Position numbers and translations under genes: made by a program
Part shown: positions 1 to 7,089 of the stretch, one piece after another
Numbering within the stretch: position 1 is the first letter of the stretch
Layout of the letters: the number at the start of each line of letters is the position of its first letter
The notes under the pieces: model-generated
Database searches by the model: none
The model's input: only the letters and a program-made list of their open reading frames with translations
What the model was told of the DNA's origin: nothing
Assembly: GCA_015478945.1 (NCBI GenBank)
Contig: JABUQX010004638.1
Span: 102,501 to 117,500, forward strand
Reading direction: 5' to 3'
Source: Trachelipus rathkii
Taxonomy: Eukaryota; Arthropoda; Malacostraca; Isopoda; Trachelipodidae
DNA: 15,000 bases

Positions 1-840
1 ATAATGATTTGAGCGCCAAGATCGGAAGGACATTCGACTCTCACATCTAATTACAGTTATACTTATTGCATTCCTAAATCGTTAAATAATATAATAAGGT
101 AAAAGAATAATAATATATACACATCAAATATATAGAATAATAATATACTATAATGATGAATATAATATAAAATAGAAATGTAATAATGAGAGTACGTTTG
201 ATCAATTTCAAATAATATAATGATATTAATAATAATATTAATAATGATCTATATTGAATACTAAATTTTATATTATTAAGCACACTTTTTTTTTATAGTG
301 ATGATAAATTTGTTAGTATATCGACAGTGCTCTGTATTACTTGTAGCCTTGTACTTATTGATTGTATCTTTATTTATCGCTAATTAACCCATTCGTTAAT
401 TTTCATGTTGATTAATCTTAGAACAATAAAGCGGCAGATTATTAAATATCTATTACGAATAATTAAATAATATATAATATAATCACTGTCAGAATAATAA
501 TAATATAGACGCGCAATTACCTAATTAAACCAGATTGAAGACTACATCCACACTCGCACAATTTCGATTATAAATTAAAATTATGGACGGAATTAACACA
601 TATCACTGCTCGCTGCCAGCGCCGGCACGTCCTGTTCGTTTATGTACATCATCGTAATCTTAACTAGATTCAATTTTAAATTTATTCACACCTTGACACT
701 GGATTGCAAATCTACAAAAAAAAATCGGTTTGTTTTTGGACATTTCACACATCTCGCGCAGCTTTCGACGTCTTTTTTTGTTGTCATCGAAGAGCTATCT
801 ATTGCTTGTCCCACGTGTTAATATTACGCCCGCCCGCATT
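1..840. other. AT-rich non-coding stretch
   Basis: No supported gene. The longest reading frame (74-283, minus strand) is a low-complexity Ile/Leu/Tyr/Phe product expected by chance from AT-rich DNA. The sequence consists of scattered AATAAT and ATATAA words with a slightly more GC-rich patch near 600-640. Positions 667-748 form the first copy of a diverged direct repeat described separately. I see no promoter, RNA gene or mobile-element end here. Confidence 0.6.
667..748 (+). repeat. Diverged direct repeat, copy 1
   Basis: This stretch and 1013-1071 share an ordered series of words: GATTCAATTTTAAATTT, then CACTCTGAATTCAAATC-like text, then CAAATCTACAAA, then GTTTTTGGACAT. Copy 1 is longer through an A-rich run and a few insertions. 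The pair lies on either side of a short AAT microsatellite, so it may be an old tandem duplication or two members of one dispersed repeat. Confidence 0.5.
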
Positions 841-850
841 TTAATAATAA

Positions 851-887
<37 letters not shown>

Positions 888-903
888 TTAATAATAATAA
901 TAA
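841..903 (+). repeat. AAT/AT microsatellite
   Basis: An almost uninterrupted run of AAT triplets with a short ATATATATA segment near its start. It is followed at 940-976 by an imperfect AATTATAATTAC repeat. This is simple-sequence DNA with no coding potential. Confidence 0.85.
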
Positions 904-1012
904 CCGCAATTACCATTATAACCAGAATTAGAACTACAATATCAATTTCAATTATAATTACAATTATAATTACAATATCACTGGTCTGCGGCATTTTTTA
1001 TGACATGTAATT

Positions 1013-1071
1013 TAATTGATTCAATTTAAATTTTTCACTCTGAATTCAAATCTACAAATCGTTTTTGGACA
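1013..1071 (+). repeat. Diverged direct repeat, copy 2
   Basis: Second, shorter copy of the 667-748 sequence. It keeps GATTCAATTTAAATTT, CAAATCTACAAATC and GTTTTTGGACAT in the same order and orientation. Sequence between here and the pseudogene at 1332 is T-rich and unremarkable. Confidence 0.5.
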
Positions 1072-1331
1072 TCGCTTCTAGTTTTTTCCCGAGAGCATAT
1101 TTTATGTTAATGCATTTTTTTAACCTTTTTAATGCTGATTTTTGCTCTAACACTGTAATATTTTTATTTTTTTCAGGAAATTTTCTTACATAACTATATT
1201 TTTTATTAGAAAGTTAACAACAAGCTGTGTGTTATAAGATTTTTGTAGCTATTTATTAGATTAATAATTATTATTAATAGCTGTTATTCAGATTATTATA
1301 ATTATTTATTTATTAGTTTAAAAACATTATC

Positions 1332-2111
1332 ATGAATAGAAAGTGCAAAAATTACCCAGATAGATTTTGCTACATATGTGACAAAGTTGTGTTGACTGGG
1401 CAGCAATCTAACATTACACCCTTTATAAAGGCTCGCTATCATGCCTATTTTGGCCTTAAGTTGGGCGATTAAGATAAAAACTTTGCTCCTCATATATCCC
1501 GCCGCCGAACATATGTAGAATACTTAAGACGATGAAGAAAGGGAATCTCGAGGCATTGCTTTTATGCATACTTTTTTTGTCGAGGGAAGGAAAGAGTCTT
1601 GTATCAGATTGCTATTTTTGAATGACAAACAAGTAAATTGGGGGAATGCTATTTTAACTTTCAAACACACACATGCACAATTTCTAAGCATTCATGCCTC
1701 TCTAAATTTAATAAATGTCAATCTGCTGTTTGAGGAGTAAACAAGAAAAACAAGCACGCTGTTAAATACCCAGATGTGTGCTTTGCTATAAAATCAATCC
1801 CCCATGGCCAGATATTACAGTTCCAGACGTTCCTCAAAGCTTGAATCTGGATAAAGTTAGTGATGATGAGATAATCAATGAGGACAACTCCGATTCTACC
1901 TTCATCTGGCTTCAAGGAGTCATTAACACAAGCACAGCTAAATGATCTCACAAGAAATTTAGGACTATCAAAAAAGTCGTCTCAACTTCTTAGCTCTCGT
2001 CTTAAAGAGAGCAATTTTCTGGCACCAGAAACAACATTTTGCTGGTACAGAAAAACGGATCAAGAATTCAGGCAGTCCTTTTCTCTTCATGAAAATTCGT
2101 GTTTGGCATAA
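1332..2111 (+). pseudogene. Broken transposon-associated gene, Cys-rich N-terminus (5' part only)
   Basis: A decayed coding sequence read from ATG 1332. The first 46 codons are open and hold a C-x7-C-x2-C cluster (Cys5, Cys13, Cys16), as in an N-terminal zinc-binding module, followed by an ITPF motif. Stops in this frame are TAA 1470-1472, TGA 1533-1535 and TGA 1623-1625; the first and second lie where I expect Gln and Trp in relatives. The frame is recognisable again at 1734 (KNKHAVKYPDV), moves to another frame from about 1808 to about 1905 (acidic stretch VSDDEIINEDNSDSTF), and returns to the first frame for AQLNDLTRNLGLSKKSSQLL and FCWYRKTDQEFRQ, ending at TAA 2109-2111. From memory this matches a repetitive protein family annotated as uncharacterised in many arthropod genomes and probably carried by mobile elements; I cannot name the element. 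Relatives are much longer, so the 3' part is missing and is replaced by repeats. Function is unknown. It is certainly non-functional as it stands. Confidence 0.75.
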
Positions 2112-2177
2112 GTAGTAGGAGGGTCATTTTGCACGTGTTGGTCATTTTGACCACAGCTCCCAGGAACCTACCTGAGG

Positions 2178-2312
2178 CATTTTTGAGCCCAAGTTTTTAC
2201 CTTTTTTGACCTTTTGGGCTTGACCTTTTGGGCCTTGACCTTTTTGAGCCCAAATTTTTACCTGCCCTTGACTTTTTTTTACCTTTTTGGGACTTTACCT
2301 TTTTGGGCCCAA
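2178..2312 (+). repeat. GGGCCC/TTGACC-rich degenerate repeat, plus-orientation copy
   Basis: Irregular tandem of phrases such as TTTTGAGCCCAA, TTTTGGGCCTTGACC and TTACCTTTTTGGGCCCAA. It begins shortly after the end of the pseudogene. The reverse complement of the same phrases is found at 9572-9728, and in both places the block adjoins a GAGAACCC minisatellite. The units differ too much to give a fixed period. Confidence 0.7.
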
Positions 2313-2349
2313 CCCTTAGGTCTTCCATGGGTCATTTTTGGCCCATGGT

Positions 2350-2517
2350 ATTTTTTGAGAACCCTAATTTTTTGAGAACCCTAATTTTTTGAGAACCCTA
2401 ATTTTTTGAGAACCCAAATTTTTTAGAAACCAAATTTTTTGAGAACCCTAAATTTTTTGACAACCCTAATTTTTTGGCAACCCTAATTTTTTGTCAACCC
2501 TAATTTTTTGCAACCCT
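2350..2517 (+). repeat. 17-bp minisatellite, ATTTTTTGAGAACCCTA unit
   Basis: About ten head-to-tail units. GAGAACCC starts at 2357, 2374, 2391 and 2408 (exact 17-base spacing), then near 2441. The later units change to GACAACCC, GGCAACCC, GTCAACCC and GCAACCC, so the array shows a directional change in unit sequence. There are no unique spacers, so this is not a CRISPR-like array. Two units in reverse orientation occur at 9481-9524. Confidence 0.9.
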
Positions 2518-2607
2518 TCGAAGGGGATTTATATAAGCTAATTTGCGTCAGCAGCTTTCCGTTTAACTACCATATTACCCCTATTTTATGCCCCCTAATT
2601 TTTCGAC

Positions 2608-2748
2608 CGTGGGCCATTTTTGCCCACGGTAATTTTTGGCTAACCTTTAGGGGTTTAGCCCTTTTTTGATGTCTTTACCTTGTTTGACCATGATATTTCG
2701 GCATTAACCTTGCCATATACCATGGGTCATTTTTGACCCACGCCAATT
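2608..2748 (+). repeat. ~138-bp direct repeat, copy 1, with GTGGGYC hairpins
   Basis: This copy and 3005-3142 share TAATTTTT, TTTAGGG, TTAGCCCTTTTTTGATGTCTT, ACCTTGTTTGA and TTAACCTTGCCATATACCA in order, about 394 bases apart. Each copy is bounded by short inverted repeats: here CGTGGGC/GCCCACG near 2608-2629 and a GGGTCA/TGACCC pair near 2723-2740, each around a T-rich loop. The CA microsatellite lies between the two copies. Confidence 0.8.
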
Positions 2749-2823
2749 TTCTGGCCACTCGTGGCCCACCCGTCACATATTTCGTTCCTAACTTGTACGC
2801 ATGTATGGACCTACCCTAACTTG

Positions 2824-2831
2824 GTGCGCGT

Positions 2832-2884
<53 letters not shown>
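2824..2884 (+). repeat. (CA)25 microsatellite with GC/GT alternating lead-in
   Basis: A pure (CA)25 run at 2835-2884 is preceded by GTGCGCGTGCG, giving about 60 bases of alternating purine and pyrimidine. Reading frames across it give only Thr-His or Val-Cys repeats and are not genes. A related GTGCGCGTGCGCACACAC word recurs near 2963-2981. Confidence 0.95.
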
Positions 2885-2885
<1 letters not shown>

Positions 2886-2990
2886 TCACTATGACACTTA
2901 TACACACATTCACTATGACACTTACATTTACCCATAGACACTTACATTTACACTTATACACACGTGCGCGTGCGCACACACATACACACC
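2881..2990 (+). repeat. CACTATGACACTTATACA short tandem repeat
   Basis: Follows the CA run. CACATTCACTATGACACTTA occurs twice in a row (from 2881 and about 2905), then ACACTTACATTTA twice, with CCCATAGACACTTA between them. The reverse complement, in diverged form, is readable at about 5940-6075, including CTATGGGTAAAATG and CATAGTGATG, again beside a GT array. The two regions are therefore inverted copies of one CA/GT-containing block. Confidence 0.7.
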
Positions 2991-3004
2991 CTTGACAGAT
3001 ACCA

Positions 3005-3142
3005 TGGGTCAATTTTTGCCCACGGTAATTTTTTGTCCTTCCTTTAGGGACTTAGCCCTTTTTTGATGTCTTAACCTTGTTTGATCATGATATTTCGTCC
3101 TTAACCTTGCCATATACCATGGGTCAATTTTGACCCACGCTA
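3005..3142 (+). repeat. ~138-bp direct repeat, copy 2, with GTGGGYC hairpins
   Basis: Second copy of the 2608-2748 sequence, with a few substitutions (GATCATGATATTTCGTCC where copy 1 has GACCATGATATTTCGGCA). It is bounded by GGGTCA...TGCCCACG and by GGGTCAATTTTGACCC. The last is a near-perfect hairpin. Confidence 0.8.
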
Positions 3143-3220
3143 ACTTGATGGCTTTGATGGTTCCCAAGCACCGTAAGAAGTATCTAGTGATGTTCTATTA
3201 GTGTTCTATGATTATTCTAT

Positions 3221-3359
3221 GAGTGTCAGTCAGGTGCCAGGTGATGTGCCAGAGTCGAGTGCCAATGAGTGCCAATGAGTGCCAAGTGAGTGCCAATGAG
3301 TGCCAAGTGAGTGCCACATAGTGCCAAGTGAGTGCCACATAGTGCCAACTGAGTGCCAC
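3221..3359 (+). repeat. GAGTGCCAAT minisatellite (10-11 bp units)
   Basis: Head-to-tail units of GAGTGCCAAT, GAGTGCCAAGT and GAGTGCCACATA, starting from diverged copies GAGTGTCAGT and GGTGCCAGGT. The minus-strand reading frame across it (3198-3455) merely translates the repeat as Trp-His-x-x-Ala-Leu-Thr and is not a gene. Flanking 3360-3590 shows no gene or repeat I can name. Confidence 0.9.
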
Positions 3360-3596
3360 TTTTTTCAAGCCTTTTCTAGCCTCCCCTGATCCTAGAATAG
3401 CCCTAATATGGGTGTCTACCCCTATAAGGTATGAGGAATCGAATGGTGTGTACATTACAATCTGCTAGAATGCTTCCTACTACGAGTTAGTATTTTTCTA
3501 ACACTTATAGCATGACAGAATATATATCTAAAGAGTTACACAGTTGAGATAGTGATCACAAACGTTTCGAGTCAAGTGTCCGCGTCGAAGGTCAGC

Positions 3597-3725
3597 CATC
3601 CGCGAGCCGCCGCCATTGCTCCGCAGGCGCAAGGTACCGCGTAACCGCCGCCCGCGTGCGCCCGCGGGCGCAATATTTCAGCGTACCCGCCGCCGCGCGC
3701 GCCCGCAGGCGCAAAATTTCCGCGT
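3597..3725 (-). repeat. GC-rich 41-44 bp tandem array, minus orientation
   Basis: Read on the minus strand, ACGCGGAAATTTTGCGCCTGC-type units start at 3725, 3684 and 3642, spacing 41-42 bases, each continuing into GGCGGCGGG. The core of each unit is a small inverted repeat. At 3658-3671 it is a perfect 14-bp palindrome, GCGCCCGCGGGCGC. The array is very CpG-rich against AT-rich surroundings. The opposite-orientation array is at 4616-4735. Open frames here are Arg/Ala-rich by-products of the composition. Confidence 0.85.
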
Positions 3726-3809
3726 GAACGAAAAATATATATCTATGTAAACTATTCAAAGAATTTTGTTTCAAATATACTATGAGTCATTCATTTTTAT
3801 TACAATTGT

Positions 3810-3870
3810 ACGAAAATTTTAGTAAAAACATATACTTTACATACCTTAAAGCAGTAAGTCAGTATTACAC
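3810..3870 (+). repeat. Border segment of TACTGCTTTAA repeat family
   Basis: The phrase ATTTTAGTAAAAACATATACTTTACATACCTTAAAGCAGTAAGTCAG (described here by its key words ATTTTAGTAAAA, TACCTTAAAGCAGTAA) is present as a diverged reverse complement at about 5455-5540, and partly at 7025-7095. It leads directly into the hairpin at 3846-3912 and the minisatellite that follows. Confidence 0.6.
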
Positions 3871-3912
3871 CTAATAGAGGTGTTATTACCTAGCACCTAA
3901 GTACTGCTTTAA
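3846..3912. repeat. Nested inverted repeat (TTAAAGCAGTA arms)
   Basis: TTAAAGCAGTA at 3846-3856 is exactly reverse-complementary to TACTGCTTTAA at 3902-3912. Inside the 45-base interval a second hairpin, ACACCT (3867-3872) with AGGTGT (3878-3883), has a five-base loop. The outer right arm is the first unit of the downstream minisatellite. It could be a cruciform-forming border or just the junction of inverted repeat copies. Confidence 0.75.
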
Positions 3913-4340
3913 CTTTATGTTTTACTGCTTTAACATTCTGCTTTACTGCTTTAACTCTCTGCTTTACTGCTTTAACTCTCTGCTTTACTGCTTTAACATT
4001 CTGCTTTACTGCTTTAACTCTCTGCTTTACTGCTTTAACTCTCTGCTTTACTGCTTTAACATTCTGCTTTACTGCTTTAACTGCTGCTTTAACTTTCTGC
4101 TTTACTTTAACTCTTTGCTTTACTGCTTTTGCTCATGTTTACTACTTTGCTTTCTGCTTTGCCTAGCTTTTTAACTCTGCTTTATACTTTAACTTTCTGC
4201 TTTGCCTGCTTTAACTCTTATACATTACATACCTATACATAGTGCAAGAGCATTAACAATAAGTGTTACTAACACCTATGGGGATTAGTATGCTTTTGTT
4301 TTACTGCTTTACTGCTTTAACCTTCTGCTTTACTGCTTTG
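3901..4340 (+). repeat. TACTGCTTTAACTCTCTGCTT 21-bp minisatellite with 63-bp higher-order period
   Basis: Units of 21 bases run from about 3910 to 4085, then decay to about 4220, with another short cluster at 4290-4340. Variant TAACATTCTG occurs at 3931, 3994 and 4057, exactly 63 bases apart, with two TAACTCTCTG units between each, so the array was amplified as a three-unit A-A-B block. Because 21 is a multiple of three, a frame stays open (3917-4174, LLYCFNS repeats). I regard that as a by-product, not a gene. Diverged minus-orientation copies occupy 6300-7055. Confidence 0.9.
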
Positions 4341-4371
4341 TATAAAGGTAATAAAGATAAAAAACTGTAGG

Positions 4372-4443
4372 TGTCCTCATAGCGCAGTGTATTAAGCGCA
4401 TGTACTTCAGGTGTTATTGTATGATGAAGGTATGAAACCTTAA
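4372..4443 (+). repeat. tRNA-derived SINE head (putative)
   Basis: TAGCGCAGTGTATTAAGCGC resembles a pol III A box and D arm, with GCGC (4382-4385) able to pair with GCGC (4396-4399) around a ten-base loop. About 45 bases on, AAGG-TATGAAA-CCTT forms a T-arm-like stem with a seven-base loop and resembles a B box. The spacing is like that of a tRNA gene. No convincing anticodon or acceptor stem forms, so this is not a working tRNA gene. The body may run on through 4444-4600 (AGGTTCACGTTACC, GGATTCGAACC at 4584-4594). Confidence 0.45.
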
Positions 4444-4504
4444 CATACAGAGGTTCACGTTACCAATAGGGATGGGGAGTTCTCTGGTAATTAGTACTTA
4501 AAGG

Positions 4505-4528
4505 ACCGGAAACCCGGGTTACTCCGGT
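4505..4528. repeat. ACCGGA/TCCGGT inverted repeat with AACCCGGGTT centre
   Basis: ACCGGA (4505-4510) and TCCGGT (4523-4528) are exact reverse complements. The interval contains the perfect 10-bp palindrome AACCCGGGTT (4511-4520). It lies between the tRNA-like head and the second GC-rich array. No regulator is evident; it may be a structural part of the putative SINE body. Confidence 0.6.
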
Positions 4529-4615
4529 TGACATACGCTCACATCCACGTTCGGGCTATGAAGATACCTTTTATTTCGGGCTGCGGATTCGAACCACCGG
4601 TTCAGGCGGGCGGGA

Positions 4616-4735
4616 ACGCGGAAATATTGCGCCTGCGGGCGCACGCGGCGGGCGGGGGGACGCGGAAATATTGCGCCTGCGGGCGCACGCCGGAACTGGA
4701 CGGTGCCGCAACGCACCTGCGGGTGCGGGGTTGGC
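4616..4735 (+). repeat. GC-rich 41-44 bp tandem array, plus orientation
   Basis: ACGCGGAAATATTGCGCCTGC starts at 4616 and 4660, a 44-base period, followed by a diverged partial third unit (GCACCTGCGGGTGCGGG, about 4713-4730). Each unit carries GCGCC-TGCG-GGCGC, a 5-bp stem with a 4-base loop. This is the opposite orientation of the array at 3597-3725. Open frames on both strands here are composition artefacts. Confidence 0.85.
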
Positions 4736-4739
4736 TGAC

Positions 4740-5227
4740 TTTGCGGGTGGGGCTCTCATGCTGAGCCCTGGTGGTTAGCTTTGAACTAGGGGAAAACTAC
4801 TCCGACCAATCACAAGTAAGGAGAACATTTCCTTCTTACCTGCATGATCTTCCGATCAGCATGTTTCAGTTTGAAATATATTTATAAAAATAATAATAAC
4901 AATGATTCTTGTCTATACTGGAATTACCTTTTGACCTGGTATTAGGCTTAAATTAGACCGATACCACAAGGCTTATCCTAAATTTAAGCCTAAATTAGGC
5001 CCAACGTAGTTATTGCACCACATTTTACGAAAGGTCAGTTTGAAATATATTTTTGACCTGGAGTGGGGCTTAAATCAGCCCCGGGATACAAAAGAGTTAT
5101 CCTGCTGTTTTGGTGGTTTCGTATCTGTAGAGGAGTGCGGGGTTGTTGTGTTTTCTCGTGATAGATTGTCAATGTACATAGATAATAATAATATAATAAT
5201 AATAATAAAGAAAACCCGAATTATTTA
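4740..5227. repeat. AT-rich stretch with short direct and inverted repeats
   Basis: GTTTGAAATATATTT occurs at about 4869 and 5039. TTGACCTGGTATTAGGCTTAAATTAGACC at about 4931 is repeated in diverged form at about 5054 (TTGACCTGGAGTGGGGCTTAAATC), each ending near TTATCCT. Between them CCTAAATTTAAGCCTAAATTAGG is a partly inverted version. The small frame at 5013-5228 has no recognisable domain and ends in an AAT tract; I do not support it as a gene. Confidence 0.5.
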
Positions 5228-5336
5228 AAAAAACTTTGAAATATTTTTAGTTAACATCGAGTGAATAATATAAATGTAAGTGAATAATTGTTATTTTTAA
5301 ATAAGAACAGAAATTTCAATAAAATACATGTTATGT
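5228..5336 (+). repeat. Diverged ~110-bp direct repeat, copy 1
   Basis: AAACTTTGAAATATTTTTAG, then GAGTGAATAATATAAATGTAAGTG, then AATAAAATACATGTTATGT. The same words appear in order, with substitutions, at 5640-5750. Sequence between the two copies (5337-5640) is AT-rich and holds the inverted TACTGCTTTAA border segment. Confidence 0.6.
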
Positions 5337-5454
5337 TAGCAGAAAGAACTTATTTTGTTCTTTTTATACTTATTACGACAAAGATGATGTAAAAACAGTG
5401 CGTCATTAGAACAAAACGTAACATAGCCACAGATTGTAGAGGGGTGCTAGGGGC

Positions 5455-5540
5455 TGACCTTACTGATTTACTGATTTATTGCTTTAAGGTACGTAAAATA
5501 TATGGTTTTAATAAAATTTCATAAAATTTTAGTAAAAGTT
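5455..5540 (-). repeat. Inverted border segment of TACTGCTTTAA family
   Basis: TTACTGATTTACTGATTTATTGCTTTAAGGTACGTAAAATATATGG-type sequence, followed by TAATAAAATTTCATAAAATTTTAG. It is the reverse complement, with differences, of 3810-3870. A further copy in this orientation is at 7025-7095 (TTACTGATTTACTGCTTTAA, then TTTTAATAAAATTTCA). Confidence 0.6.
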
Positions 5541-5639
5541 ATTTTAAAACTTGATAGTTATAAAATTTATAAACAAAAAGTATTAACAGTTAATAATAAA
5601 TTCTTTGTTCAAAGATAATGATTGATTTATTATAGAAGT

Positions 5640-5750
5640 TTTAAGAAACTTTGAAATAATTTTAGTTATATTCTATATTTGAATGAGTAATATAAATGTA
5701 CGTGCTTAATTAAAACAAAATGTTTTAATAAATTATACGTTATATGTGTA
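5640..5750 (+). repeat. Diverged ~110-bp direct repeat, copy 2
   Basis: Second copy of 5228-5336: AAACTTTGAAATAATTTTAG, GAATGAGTAATATAAATGTA, AATAAATTATACGTTATATG. It runs straight into the GT microsatellite. Confidence 0.6.
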
Positions 5751-5751
5751 A

Positions 5752-5755
<4 letters not shown>

Positions 5756-5807
<52 letters not shown>
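5756..5807 (+). repeat. (GT)26 microsatellite
   Basis: Pure GT dinucleotides, followed by two copies of GTGTGTAAGTAAATCT. With 5930-6075 it forms the inverted counterpart of the CA block at 2835-2990. Confidence 0.95.
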
Positions 5808-5809
<2 letters not shown>

Positions 5810-5929
5810 GTAAATCTGTGTGTGTAAGTAAATCTGGTTGTGTGGTGTATAGTCAAATCTATACGTATTAAGTAAATCAGACTGTGTGGAAATTCTTAAA
5901 TGGTGTCTTCAGGATTCCAAATGTGGGGT

Positions 5930-6075
5930 GTCTTGGTGAGATGTGTGTATAAGTGTCTATGTAGTGAGATGTATTATTATTATGTATTGTTAACAGTGTG
6001 TATAAAGTGTAAGGTATGAATATTAAACTGTCTATGGGTAAAATGCTAAATTATCATAGTGATGTATTATTGTAT
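5930..6075 (-). repeat. Inverted copy of the CACTTATACA block
   Basis: GTGTGTATAAGTGTCTATG, GTGTATAAAGTGTAAGG, ACTGTCTATGGGTAAAATG and CATAGTGATG appear here. Their reverse complements match 2881-2990 (CATTCACTATGACAC, TTTACCCATAGACAC, CACTTATACACAC). The match is by eye and diverged. The remainder to 6180 has GTATGATGTG-type text and no gene. Confidence 0.55.
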
Positions 6076-6179
6076 GAGAATATCATGATGAATGTATAGT
6101 GTCTATAGTATGATGTGTGTTCATGAGCTCTTACAACAATAGAACATGAAAGTAAATAACACACTAGTATCGCATCGAT

Positions 6180-6300
6180 AAAATAATAAAAATAATAAAA
6201 ATATAAAAATATGTAAAAAAATAAAAATAATAATAAAATAAATAAAAAGTATTAAAACAAAATAAAAAAACATAATGTTAATAAATATATGAGTTAAACT
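6180..6300 (+). repeat. A-rich AATAAAA low-complexity tract
   Basis: A run of AATAAAAATAATAAA words with few other bases. Nothing else is visible. Confidence 0.7.
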
Positions 6301-7055
6301 GCAGTAAAACTATAGATAGTTAAAGCAATAGAAGCAGAAGTTAAAGCTGGACCAAGAAAGTTAACAGTGAAAGTTAAAGCAGTAAATGAAAGGATTAAAC
6401 TGATGGACAGAAAAGTCAAAGCAGATGCTTTCAGTAAAGCACGCTTACTTAATCATAGTGTTGGAGTACCTGTGTGATGCTGATTTTATGTAAGATGCAA
6501 AGCCTTATGTTGTTAATAGTAAGTGAAGAAAGAAAGATTAAACAGTATTAAGCAGAAAGTTAAAGCATTAAAAAACAGAAAAGTTAAAACATGATGCAGC
6601 AGAAGTTCTAAAACTGGTAAAGCAGAAGTTTAAAACACAATGTAACAGTAAAAAACAAAAACTGCCCCCTAATCCCCCAAATTGTTCAGAGTGTAACACC
6701 TCTAATGGTTACTTTGATTTACCTTTAAGGTATAGCAATGTGTATATAGTTCACTTTGTGTAAAGCAGAAGTTAACAATACATAGAAAGTTAAACAGTAA
6801 AGCAGTCAAATATTCTTCTTTTTAATCATTAGGTGTTGGGTAACACCTGATTATTGTGTTACTGCTGGGTATGTAATGTTAATAAATATGGATGGGGTTA
6901 AAGGCGTGAAACACTTAACTAACAGTAAGAACATATGAGTCAAAGCAGCTAAAACATAGTTACAGCTTTCAGTAAACACAATAAAGCAAAAACACCTTTA
7001 ATCCCCCTAGGGTTGAAACACCCTCATTGATTACTGATTTACTGCTTTAAAATTC
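6300..7055 (-). repeat. TACTGCTTTAA minisatellite family, minus-orientation diverged copy
   Basis: GTTAAAGCAG, AAAGTTAAAGC, GCAGTAAA and AGCAGAAGTTAAA recur throughout. They are reverse complements of the TACTGCTTTAAC/CTGCTTT units at 3901-4340. The period is lost in most of the segment, so this copy is older or less homogenised. Interspersed are CCCCCTA-x-x-CC phrases followed by AACACC(C/T)TC near 6663-6700 and 7003-7022. The hairpin AGGTGTT(6831-6837)/AACACCT(6842-6848) lies inside it. Confidence 0.7.
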
Positions 7056-7089
7056 AACTTAAGTTTTAATAAAATTTCAAACAAGTACG

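Noticed and set aside
18..32. AAGATCGGAAGGAC resembles the start of a sequencing adapter
   Set aside because: Only about ten bases match before the text departs from the adapter, and it lies inside the sequence and not at an artificial end.
2350..2517. Regular 17-bp repeats, considered as a CRISPR-like array
   Set aside because: Units are head-to-tail with no unique spacers, and the context is a eukaryote-like repeat region.
2788..3012. Reading frames on both strands with Val-Cys and Thr-His repeats
   Set aside because: They are direct translations of the CA microsatellite and its flanks.
3917..4174. 85-codon frame with repeated LLYCFNS
   Set aside because: The frame stays open only because the minisatellite period is a multiple of three; no start context, domain or conservation argument supports a protein.
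4519..4764. Three overlapping Arg/Ala/Pro-rich frames on both strands
   Set aside because: They mirror the GC-rich tandem units; similar by-products appear at 3592-3774 where the same unit is inverted.
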